Of a stretch of 34,918 nt of DNA, positions 1-9,190 are shown piece after piece (position 1 is the stretch's first letter; every line of letters begins with the position of its first letter). The notes beneath the pieces were generated by a model that searched no databases, was not told the origin of the DNA, and saw only the letters and a list, made by a program, of their open reading frames with translations. The stretch is from Nocardioides sp. (GTDB taxonomy: Bacteria; Actinomycetota; Actinomycetes; Propionibacteriales; Nocardioidaceae): assembly GCA_017354415.1 (NCBI GenBank), contig JAFMQY010000016.1:1-34918 (forward strand), in the 5' to 3' direction. The translations under genes were made by a program, and so were the position numbers.

Positions 1-657
1 GCCCGGGCTCGGCCAGCGCTGCCCGCGCGGCATGGCCGCGAACGTGCCCCGGTGGGTGATGGGGACCACCGGCACCCCGTGCCGCACCGCGAGGTAGGCC
101 GCGCCCATCTGGAAGCGACCCAGCCACCCGTCGTGGGTCCGGGTGCCCTCGGGGTAGATCACCAGGTTCCAGCCCTCCTCGAGCACCTCCCCCGGGGTCG
201 ACGCCATCGACCCGCCGTGCCGGTCGATCGGGAAGGCGTTGAACGCGACTGCGGAGCCCACCGCACGCCACCAGGTGTCGAAGAAGTAGTCGGCTGCCGC
301 CGCGACCGCTGTACGTCTCCGCCACGGGTCGGGCAGCGAGAGCAGGATCAACGGGGTGTCGAGGTGCGAGGCGTGGTTCGCCACGAAGATCACCGGTCCC
401 TCCAGGCCGGTGAGGACGTCGAGACCCTCGACGCGGGTTCGCACCTGGGAGCGGAACAGCGGCTCCAGCCCGCCCTTCTGCACCACCTCGCGTACGGCGC
501 GTCCGGCCGGCGTCCGCGACCACCCGGTGGCGAACACGGGCGGCCGGACCGGGCGCACGAACTGCTCCGCCGAGCGAGGCACCAGCGAGCGTCGACCCCA
601 GCGCCAGCCGCGTGCCACCTGACGGACGTCCTCCACTCCGTCCCTGACCCAGCTCAC
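1..657 (-). CDS. 1-acyl-sn-glycerol-3-phosphate acyltransferase (PlsC-like), runs off the left edge
   Basis: Reverse-complement reading from GTG at 657: VSWVRDGVEDVRQ...VIFVANHASHLDTPLILLSLP...FNAFPIDRHG...LVIYPEGTRTHDGW...GVPVVPI; has the HX4D (NHASHLD) and EGTR acyltransferase motifs. No stop before position 1. Confidence 0.85.
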   Translation of the reverse strand, partial: MSWVRDGVEDVRQVARGWRWGRRSLVPRSAEQFVRPVRPPVFATGWSRTPAGRAVREVVQKGGLEPLFRSQVRTRVEGLDVLTGLEGPVIFVANHASHLDTPLILLSLPDPWRRRTAVAAAADYFFDTWWRAVGSAVAFNAFPIDRHGGSMASTPGEVLEEGWNLVIYPEGTRTHDGWLGRFQMGAAYLAVRHGVPVVPITHRGTFAAMPRGQRWPSPG

Positions 658-670
658 CGTCCCCACCTCG

Positions 671-2251
<1,581 letters not shown>

Positions 2252-2264
2252 CGGGTGCTGCTCC

Positions 2265-3533
2265 TCACCGTGTACTCCTCGGGTCGAATGCCACCTTCAC
2301 CGTGCCCAGGCCCCCCGCACCTCCGGCGTGGTCGAGCGCCTCGCGCCAGCGGTGCAGCGGATAGCTGGCGATGCTCTGAGCCATCTCGCGCACCGCCTCA
2401 TCACGCACCAGCTCACCGGCGAGGGCGAAGGCACCACGCTGGCCATCTTGCTGGACGGGTCCGTGCTGATCGGATCCGTCGGCGTACTCCTCGCGCTGGG
2501 CCGAGGCATAGGAACCGGTCACCTCGAGCTCGCGGAACCACACCGCGGAGAGGTCCCCGGCGGCGGGCATCCCGGACAGGACCACCCGGCCGCCGGCACG
2601 GGTCGCGTGGAGGACAGACTCCAGGGAGCGTCGGCTGCCGACCGCGTCGATCGCCACGTCGACCCCGCCGAGCAGGTACGGCGAGGCGAACTCCGGCCGG
2701 ACCTGGAAGGCGCCGGTCGCCCGGCGGACCCTGCGCAGCACCTCGCGCGGCGTCACCACCTCGGTGGCGCCGCACAGCCTGGCCAGCTCACGCTGTCGCG
2801 GATGTTTGGCGACCACGGTGATCTCGCCGGCCGGCGTCAGGGCACGGAGGGCGAGCGTGGTGAGCAGGCCCACGGGCCCCGCTCCGCTGACCAGGACCCG
2901 GCCGTTGACCGGAACCCGCGCCCGCAGGGCGGTGTGCACGGCGCAGGCGGTCGGCTCGGTGAGCACCGCCTGCTCGTCGGGCAGCTCGTCCGGCACCGGA
3001 TGCAGCTGGCTGCGGTGAGCCCTGAGGAACTGGCCCCAGCCACCGCCCGTGTCGTGGCAGAACCCGGTCTGCAGGCCGGGGCTCAGGTGTCCCACCGTGA
3101 TGCGCTCGCACCTGTTCGTGCGGCCGGTGCTGCAGGCCGGGCACGGTTCGACGCCACGGGCCGCGCAGGTCAGCACCGGATCCACCACGACTCGCGTTCC
3201 GGCAGGCAGCTCCGCGCAGTCCTCGAGCAGCTCGGCCACGACCTCGTGGCCGGGGACGAACGGCAGGGAGACCAGCGCGGAGAAGTACAGGCTGGTGCTC
3301 CCCGACAGAGCTCCGAGGTCGGAGCCGCAGATCCCTGAGAGCCGGGTACGCAGCCGAGCCCACCCGGCCCGGCGTACCGACGGCTCGTCTCGGGTGACCA
3401 GCCGCAGCGGCGAGGCGTAGGCCGACACGATCCCGGGCACGCGTCCGGCCAGGGCAAGGCCACCCGAGCGTCCGTTCAGGGCGCGACCAGCGAGATGGCG
3501 TGGCAGCGAGCGATACATCTCCAGGGCGAGCAT
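2265..3533 (-). CDS. Zinc-binding alcohol/threonine dehydrogenase-like (MDR) protein
   Basis: Reads MLALEMYRSL...GICGSDLGAL...FVPGHEVVAEL...CPACSTGRTNRC...VLVSGAGPVGLLTTLAL; catalytic and structural zinc motifs plus GxGxxG Rossmann motif. The ORF track opens further upstream (3863), overlapping the neighbouring gene. Confidence 0.85.
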   Translation of the reverse strand: MLALEMYRSLPRHLAGRALNGRSGGLALAGRVPGIVSAYASPLRLVTRDEPSVRRAGWARLRTRLSGICGSDLGALSGSTSLYFSALVSLPFVPGHEVVAELLEDCAELPAGTRVVVDPVLTCAARGVEPCPACSTGRTNRCERITVGHLSPGLQTGFCHDTGGGWGQFLRAHRSQLHPVPDELPDEQAVLTEPTACAVHTALRARVPVNGRVLVSGAGPVGLLTTLALRALTPAGEITVVAKHPRQRELARLCGATEVVTPREVLRRVRRATGAFQVRPEFASPYLLGGVDVAIDAVGSRRSLESVLHATRAGGRVVLSGMPAAGDLSAVWFRELEVTGSYASAQREEYADGSDQHGPVQQDGQRGAFALAGELVRDEAVREMAQSIASYPLHRWREALDHAGGAGGLGTVKVAFDPRSTR

Positions 3534-3555
3534 GGTCACCGACTCCTCACCTCCC

Positions 3556-5850
3556 TCACCCCTTGGCGCGGCTGGTGAGCCGGGGCGGGCTGAGCGTGCG
3601 CGGGGTCGCCTCCGGGCTGGGCCAGTCCACGACCGGCCAGTGCCGACGGGCGGCATGCCGGGACAGGGCCACGTCGGGACATACGGCCACCGGGTGGCCG
3701 ACCGCGTCGAGCAACGGCAGGTCGGAGTAGCTGTCGGCATATCCGAAGGACTCCGCGAGGTCGATGTCGGACTCGTGTGCCCACTGGCGGACCCAGGCGC
3801 CGCGGGCCTCGCCGACCAGCGGCGAGGCCGCGAGAGTCCCGGTGCACAGGCCGCGCTCGTCAACGGCCAGGTCGGCGGCCTCGATGTGGTCGAACAACGG
3901 CGCCAGCGGTCGGGTCAGCGGCCGGATCGCGCCGGTGACCAGGACGGTGGGCTGGCCTGCGGCACGATGCTCGCGAACACGTCGTACGGCTGCGGGTGCG
4001 AGCCGAGCCAGCACGTGGTGGGTGAGCACCTCGTCGGCGATCGCCTCCAGGTCGACCAGGCGCGCTCCGGCGTAGCTGCGGTAGATCGAGCGCAGGAACG
4101 CCCCTCGGTCGTGTCGTTCGGCGCGCACCAGACCAGGCACCCGGGCCGCGATCCGGCCGAGCTCGGCGAACCGGGCACTGCCGGAGAGCTCCGCCAGCCG
4201 CATCCGCAGGTACGTCTCGATCACGTTCGAGGACAGCAGCGTCCCGTCGAGATCGAAGAACGCGGCCGACCGCTTCCCCGCCGCGGTCTCCGGCGCAGGC
4301 AGGCGGGTTCTCGAGGGCCGCTTTCGCGTACGGCGAGCCGCGTCCAGACGCCGGATCGGGGCGGTGATCGCCGGGCAGTGCACCTCCCCCACGTAGTGCT
4401 CCCAGCTGATGACCGCGGTGTCGAAGGGGAACCGGGCTCGGTCGTCCGGGTCGAGACTCTCGAAGAGAGCCAGTGTCTGGGTGTCGTCGAAGCGCAGGTC
4501 GGCCTCGACGTATTCCCGGTAGAGGTCGAGGTAGCGGCGCAGGAACTCCAACCGACTGCCCTGCTGGTCGAGCCTGCGGGCGAGGTCCCTGGTCCGTTCT
4601 CCGCGGGGGGCGAGGGAGATCACCTGATCGGCGAGCCGGTGCGCGCGCTCGCTGGTGGTCAGCAGGCGTTCGACCGACTGAGCGCCGGGGAGCCGCCAGT
4701 CGGGCAGGCGGGCGACTCCGCGCGCTCCGGCCTCGAACGGGTGCTCGTCGAAATAGCGACGCACACAGGTGTAGAACCGCAGGAAGGTCAACGGGTTGCG
4801 TGCGCCCGAGGACACGTGGAAGTACGCCGGCGCCCCGGCCGACGGCGGATGGGCGAGGACAGCGATGAGCGCGGCCACCACATGGTCGACGGGAACGAAG
4901 TCGATGGTCGTGTCGCCGGCCCCTGGGAACTCCGGAAGCTCACCCCGCCCGTAGGCGAGGATCAGGGGGTCGGCCATCTTGAAGCCCTCGATCCAGCCCG
5001 GATGCGGCTGCGCGAGGGCGGACTCGATGATGCTGGGCCGGACGATCGAGACCGGTGCATGAGTGGCCCGATCCTCGACGACCCGCTCGCCGAGCGCCTT
5101 GGTGAAGGTGTAGCAGTCGGTCCAGCCGAGGCTGCGGGCCCGCTCGGTCCCGAGCCGGACCAGCTCCTCGCGCACCCACCGCACGCGGCGCTCCTCGACC
5201 TCCGAAGCCGCCCTTAGCAGCCCAGCCCGACGGTGTGCCCGCTCGGCACCGGCCCGCAAGCCCGAGAGCAGGCCGGCCTCGCGCGAGCGCAGCTCGACGA
5301 CCTCCCGCTGCGCCAGACCCCAGGCCAGCTCGGCCTCGACGTCGACATCGTGGTCGATCGGGCCCTCCCGGATGGTGCCGCGACGCCTCCCGGCTACGTA
5401 CGCCGTGGAGACGTGCACGTAGTGGACGTGATCACCGATCTCCGCCAACCGGTCGAGCAGGCTGCGCGTGCCGACCACATTGGTGATGAAGCCTTTGTCG
5501 ACCGGCGGGTCGAAGGACACATCACCAGCACAGTGCACGACGGCATCGAGGTCTGGGGGGAGCGGCGGGACGTCGGCCATGTCGCCCTCGAGCACCCTGA
5601 TGCGCGTCCCCAGCAACGTATCGGTGCCCCCGGTGTTCTCGCCCAGGGCCGCGAAGACCGGCTTCCTCAGCAACGCGCGGACCCGGTCGACCCCGCTCGT
5701 GGAACCCCGCGGACGCACCAGCACGCTCACCGTGACTCCGGGCACCTCGGCCACGAGCCGCTGGAGCAACGCCTCGCCGACGAACCCGGTCGCCCCGGTC
5801 ACGAGGACGTGTGCCCCCGAGAGCCGCTCGACGATCCGGCCATTCGACAC
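3556..5850 (-). CDS. Bifunctional protein: N-terminal fatty-acyl-CoA reductase-like extended SDR, C-terminal HAD-IB phosphatase
   Basis: 764 aa; VLVTGATGFVGEALLQRL (NAD-binding), GWTDCYTFTKALGE (YxxxK), then AAFFDLDGTLLSSNVIETYL (HAD motif I), VLVTGAIRPLT (motif II), GYADSYSDLPLLDAVG (motif III). Confidence 0.88.
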   Translation of the reverse strand: MSNGRIVERLSGAHVLVTGATGFVGEALLQRLVAEVPGVTVSVLVRPRGSTSGVDRVRALLRKPVFAALGENTGGTDTLLGTRIRVLEGDMADVPPLPPDLDAVVHCAGDVSFDPPVDKGFITNVVGTRSLLDRLAEIGDHVHYVHVSTAYVAGRRRGTIREGPIDHDVDVEAELAWGLAQREVVELRSREAGLLSGLRAGAERAHRRAGLLRAASEVEERRVRWVREELVRLGTERARSLGWTDCYTFTKALGERVVEDRATHAPVSIVRPSIIESALAQPHPGWIEGFKMADPLILAYGRGELPEFPGAGDTTIDFVPVDHVVAALIAVLAHPPSAGAPAYFHVSSGARNPLTFLRFYTCVRRYFDEHPFEAGARGVARLPDWRLPGAQSVERLLTTSERAHRLADQVISLAPRGERTRDLARRLDQQGSRLEFLRRYLDLYREYVEADLRFDDTQTLALFESLDPDDRARFPFDTAVISWEHYVGEVHCPAITAPIRRLDAARRTRKRPSRTRLPAPETAAGKRSAAFFDLDGTLLSSNVIETYLRMRLAELSGSARFAELGRIAARVPGLVRAERHDRGAFLRSIYRSYAGARLVDLEAIADEVLTHHVLARLAPAAVRRVREHRAAGQPTVLVTGAIRPLTRPLAPLFDHIEAADLAVDERGLCTGTLAASPLVGEARGAWVRQWAHESDIDLAESFGYADSYSDLPLLDAVGHPVAVCPDVALSRHAARRHWPVVDWPSPEATPRTLSPPRLTSRAKG

Positions 5851-6083
5851 GTCCTGAACCTAGCGTGTGAACGTCGCCCGGTGGTCAAGCCCCCGGAACG
5901 GGTCAACGGCGCTGGCCCGATCGGGTGGCCCGCGATCTCCCCACATCCCCACGCGTCAGGCTCCACTGGTGGGAGTCCACGGCAGGAGTTCTCCCGAGGC
6001 TGTCGGATTCGGCGGCCGCCGTTCGACGTACGGGTGACGACACACGAACGACAGGCAGGAACGACAGGCAAGGAGGCACGACC

Positions 6084-6245
6084 ATGTGGGACATCGTCCA
6101 GACCAACGACATTCACCTGTCGCACGACCTCCCTTGCCCGCAGTGCGGTCACGCCGCGCACAGCTACCTCCCGTGCAGCGACACCTGCGACTGCGTCCGA
6201 TCGGTCATGCCGGGTGCCCAGAGCCGGGTCGACCTGGCTGCCTGA
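6084..6245 (+). CDS. Small Cys/His-rich putative metal-binding protein (53 aa)
   Basis: ATG at 6084 preceded by aaggagg (6070-6076); MWDIVQTNDIHLSHDLPCPQCGHAAHSYLPCSDTCDCVRSVMPGAQSRVDLAA with CPxC and CxxxCxC. Confidence 0.7.
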   Translation: MWDIVQTNDIHLSHDLPCPQCGHAAHSYLPCSDTCDCVRSVMPGAQSRVDLAA

Positions 6246-6310
6246 GCTCCCGATCCCCGACGTGTCCGCACCGCTCGGATGCCGTCGGTGGCACCTCGTA
6301 GGGTCGGCCC

Positions 6311-7696
6311 ATGAGCCCGGACCTCGACTGGCAGTCCCTCAGGCGCCGGCTCACCGGTGACTTGTTCACCCCGGACTCGCCGGGCTACGACCTCGCGCGC
6401 ACACCTCCGATCGCGTTGTTCCAGGACGTCCGCCCGGCGGCCGTAGTCCGTCCGCGTTCGGAGGCCGACGTCGTGGCCGCGCTGTCCTTCGCCACCACGG
6501 CCGGCGTCGCGACGGTCGTACGCAGTGGTGGTCACAGCTTCGACGGCCTCTCCTCCACCCGGGGCCTGTTGGTAGACCTCTCGTCGATGGACGACGTCGA
6601 GCTCCAGGGCGAGGTGGCGACGATCGGCGCGGGAGCCCGCCTCGGCCAGGTGTACGACGCCCTCGATGACCATGGCCTGACCATCGCCGCCGGATGTGGT
6701 CCGACCGTCGGCATCGGCGGACTCACCCTCGGCGGCGGTCTGGGGATCCTCGGACGCGTGCACGGCCTGACCTGCGATCAGCTGCGCGGCGCTCGCGTAG
6801 TGCTGGCCGACGGCCACGTCGTGGAGTGCGACGAGCACCGCGAGCCGGACCTGTTCTGGGCCGCGCGGGGCGGTGGCAGCCTCGGCGTGGTGACCCGGTT
6901 GGAGATGCAGACGCTACCGACCCCGGAGACCACGATCTTCCGCCTGACCTGGCCGGCGAGCGCGATTCCGGACCTGATCTCCGGCTGGCAGCGCTGGGCA
7001 CCCGACGCACCTGACGAGCTCTCGGCCAGCCTGCTCGTGACCGCGGGCCCAGACCCGGACCTGCCTCCCACACCCCACGTCTTCGGGGCGCTCCAAGGTG
7101 ACCGGCAGTGGGCCCAGGACCTGCTCGAGATCCTGGTCGCCGGGGTCGGCGTCCCGCCGGCCACGCGCACGAGCCACACCGTCCCGTATCGCAGCGCCAA
7201 GCAACGTCTCGTCGAGATCGGCGACGAGTTCGCGGTGGCCGCCCACGGGTCCGATGCCGAGCGCCGCCACGGGTATCACAAGTCGGAGTACTTCGACCGG
7301 CTGCTGCCCGACGCAGCGATCGAAGCCGCGAGCGCTCTCCTGACCGAGCGGCCGACCGGTGTCGGCTGCGAGCTCGACCTGATGCCGTGGGGCGGGGGGT
7401 ACAACCGGGTGGATCCCGGGGCCACCGCATTCGTCCATCGCACCGATCGGTTCCTGGTCCGATACGCCGTCAGCGTCACCCCGTCCGCAGCCGACGGCGA
7501 GCGGGCCGAGGCTCGTGACTGGCTCGAGCGGCTCTGGCAGACCCTGCACCCGCACGGCACCGGGCGTGCGTACCAGAACTTCCCGGACTCCACTCTCGAC
7601 CACGAGCAGCGTGCCTACTACGGCGGCAACCTCGGCCGTCTCGAGGATGTGCGTGCTGCCTACGATCCGGACCGGCTCCTGACACCGACCCGATGA
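6311..7696 (+). CDS. FAD-binding oxidoreductase, berberine-bridge-enzyme (BBE)/PCMH type
   Basis: 461 aa; VVRSGGHSFDGLSS, GCGPTVGIGGLTLGGGLGILGRVHGLTCDQL, C-terminal BBE-like YYGGNLGRLEDVRAAYDPDRLL. Confidence 0.92.
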   Translation: MSPDLDWQSLRRRLTGDLFTPDSPGYDLARTPPIALFQDVRPAAVVRPRSEADVVAALSFATTAGVATVVRSGGHSFDGLSSTRGLLVDLSSMDDVELQGEVATIGAGARLGQVYDALDDHGLTIAAGCGPTVGIGGLTLGGGLGILGRVHGLTCDQLRGARVVLADGHVVECDEHREPDLFWAARGGGSLGVVTRLEMQTLPTPETTIFRLTWPASAIPDLISGWQRWAPDAPDELSASLLVTAGPDPDLPPTPHVFGALQGDRQWAQDLLEILVAGVGVPPATRTSHTVPYRSAKQRLVEIGDEFAVAAHGSDAERRHGYHKSEYFDRLLPDAAIEAASALLTERPTGVGCELDLMPWGGGYNRVDPGATAFVHRTDRFLVRYAVSVTPSAADGERAEARDWLERLWQTLHPHGTGRAYQNFPDSTLDHEQRAYYGGNLGRLEDVRAAYDPDRLLTPTR

Positions 7697-7791
7697 GCGA
7701 CCCGCCCGCACCGACCCGTGGAGAGATCCGCAGGCCGACGTGGGAGCGGGTCAACCGTGCGCGGCGCTGGCAGGGCGTCGGGCGCTCCGCG

Positions 7792-8610
7792 TCATGCCTC
7801 GGCGACCTCCTCGAGGTAGGCGACCGCTGCCGCCTCGGCTTCCGGGTGCAGGCACACCTGGCCAGCGGTGTTGTCGGCGCGCAGCCGTCGGTACAGGTCG
7901 ATGGAGGCCCGAACGGCGGCCACACACCCCGGGACGGTGTGGTCACCGAGCGTGGCGACCAGCGGAGACACCTCATCGGGTGCCCAGGACTCGATGCGCC
8001 GCATGCCTTGCGGCCGCTGCCCGCGGCGGACGGCGAGCAATGGTCCGAAGACCATTCCTCTCAGGGCGCTGAGCGTGTCGAGACACTCGAACAGCTCGCC
8101 GCGGCCGATCTTCGTCGTCGCGTAGTGGATCCACGCCCAGAACCGGTCCTCGATCCACTGCGGGTCCGGAGTCGGCCAGGTCGCCGTGCTCGACTCGAGG
8201 GCGTCGGCGACAGCGGTGCCTCGCTGCCAGACCGTCACCCCGTCCTCGGCGCGATGGGCGAGATCGGCCACGGTCACGAACTTGAGGTCCACGTGCAGCA
8301 GCGGTGGGCCGAACAGGCAGATCAGCAGCCTGGGTTCGCCGACATGTTCGCCGGTGAAGGCCGCCAGCAACGGCCCCAGGGAGCGAGCGAACTCGACGGC
8401 CTTTCCGAGGACCTCCCGGTGGTGGTCGTCCTCGCACACGATGACGGTGTCCAGGTCGGAGAACCGGTCCATCGTCCCGGTCGCGCCCGATCCAGCGAGG
8501 AGGACGCCCGTGAACCGATCATCGCCTCGGACGGTCTCGACGAGCCGGTTGAGATAGTCGCCGGCCAGCTCCGGCAGCTCCAGGGTCGCGGCCTTCTCCG
8601 TCACTACCAT
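7792..8610 (-). CDS. Nucleotidyltransferase-domain protein
   Basis: 272 aa; GVLLAGSGATGTMDRFSDLDTVIVCE matches the pol-beta-type GS...D.D motif; LLHVDLKFV supplies a third acidic residue. Confidence 0.8.
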   Translation of the reverse strand: MVVTEKAATLELPELAGDYLNRLVETVRGDDRFTGVLLAGSGATGTMDRFSDLDTVIVCEDDHHREVLGKAVEFARSLGPLLAAFTGEHVGEPRLLICLFGPPLLHVDLKFVTVADLAHRAEDGVTVWQRGTAVADALESSTATWPTPDPQWIEDRFWAWIHYATTKIGRGELFECLDTLSALRGMVFGPLLAVRRGQRPQGMRRIESWAPDEVSPLVATLGDHTVPGCVAAVRASIDLYRRLRADNTAGQVCLHPEAEAAAVAYLEEVAEA

Positions 8611-8710
8611 CGGCCTCCGTCCTCAGTCGCGCGCACCTACCCCACGGTGCCACATGCGCCGCTGAGTCCGGATCAGTGTGCTGAGCGGCGCCCCCGACCG
8701 GCTTGACCCG

Positions 8711-8764
8711 CGGTCGACAGGCGTGACCCACGCGGCACAACCCGCGGGTGGGGCTTGTCGACCG
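8711..8764. repeat. Nested inverted repeat / compound hairpin
   Basis: Outer arms CGGTCGACA (8711-8719) and TGTCGACCG (8756-8764), inner arms CCCAC-GCGG (8727-8735) and CCGC-GG-GTGGG (8742-8752). Confidence 0.65.
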
Positions 8765-8788
8765 TCCGGAGACTGACGAAGGTGTCGT

Positions 8789-9019
8789 GTGGACGGATGG
8801 CTGGACGACGACCTCGCCTGCGTCACACCCTGGGGCTTCGATGTCGCCGACATCTCGGTCCCGACGTACCCGTGGCATGGCTGTGAGGACCTGATGGTGC
8901 CGTTCAGCCACGATCAGTGGCGGGCTGCCCGGGTGCCCGGAGTCACGGCGCACCTCGAGGCGGGAGAAGGTCACGAATCGATCCGGCTCAAGCGATGGAC
9001 CGGGTGCTCGACCCGCTGA
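8789..9019 (+). pseudogene. C-terminal remnant of an alpha/beta hydrolase
   Basis: 76 aa GWLDDDLACVTPWGFDVADISVPTYPWHGCEDLMVPFSHDQWRAARVPGVTAHLEAGEGHESI resembles only the last part of alpha/beta hydrolases (acid and His region). No nucleophile-elbow region upstream; 3' end appears frameshifted (MDRVLDPLT in another frame). Confidence 0.65.
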
Positions 9020-9190
9020 CCGCTCGCACCTGACTGTCTCGGTCAGGGGGTGTCCCTGGGCGTGGACGTCTGCACCCGGGAACGGCACGGCTGTCACGAG
9101 GCCGCGCTCCTCGTGACCCGGTGCGCAGCGCCCGGGGAGGCGTATCACCTGCTCGGCTGAGCGCTCCTCTGGACCACTGAGGGGGACCGG

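Noticed and set aside
3532-5217. 561-aa plus-strand ORF
   Set aside because: Antisense to the FAR-HAD fusion, with no motifs.
9029-9047. CCTGAC-TGTCTCG-GTCAGG hairpin
   Set aside because: Short stem without T-tract, upstream of hypX; could be chance in GC-rich DNA.
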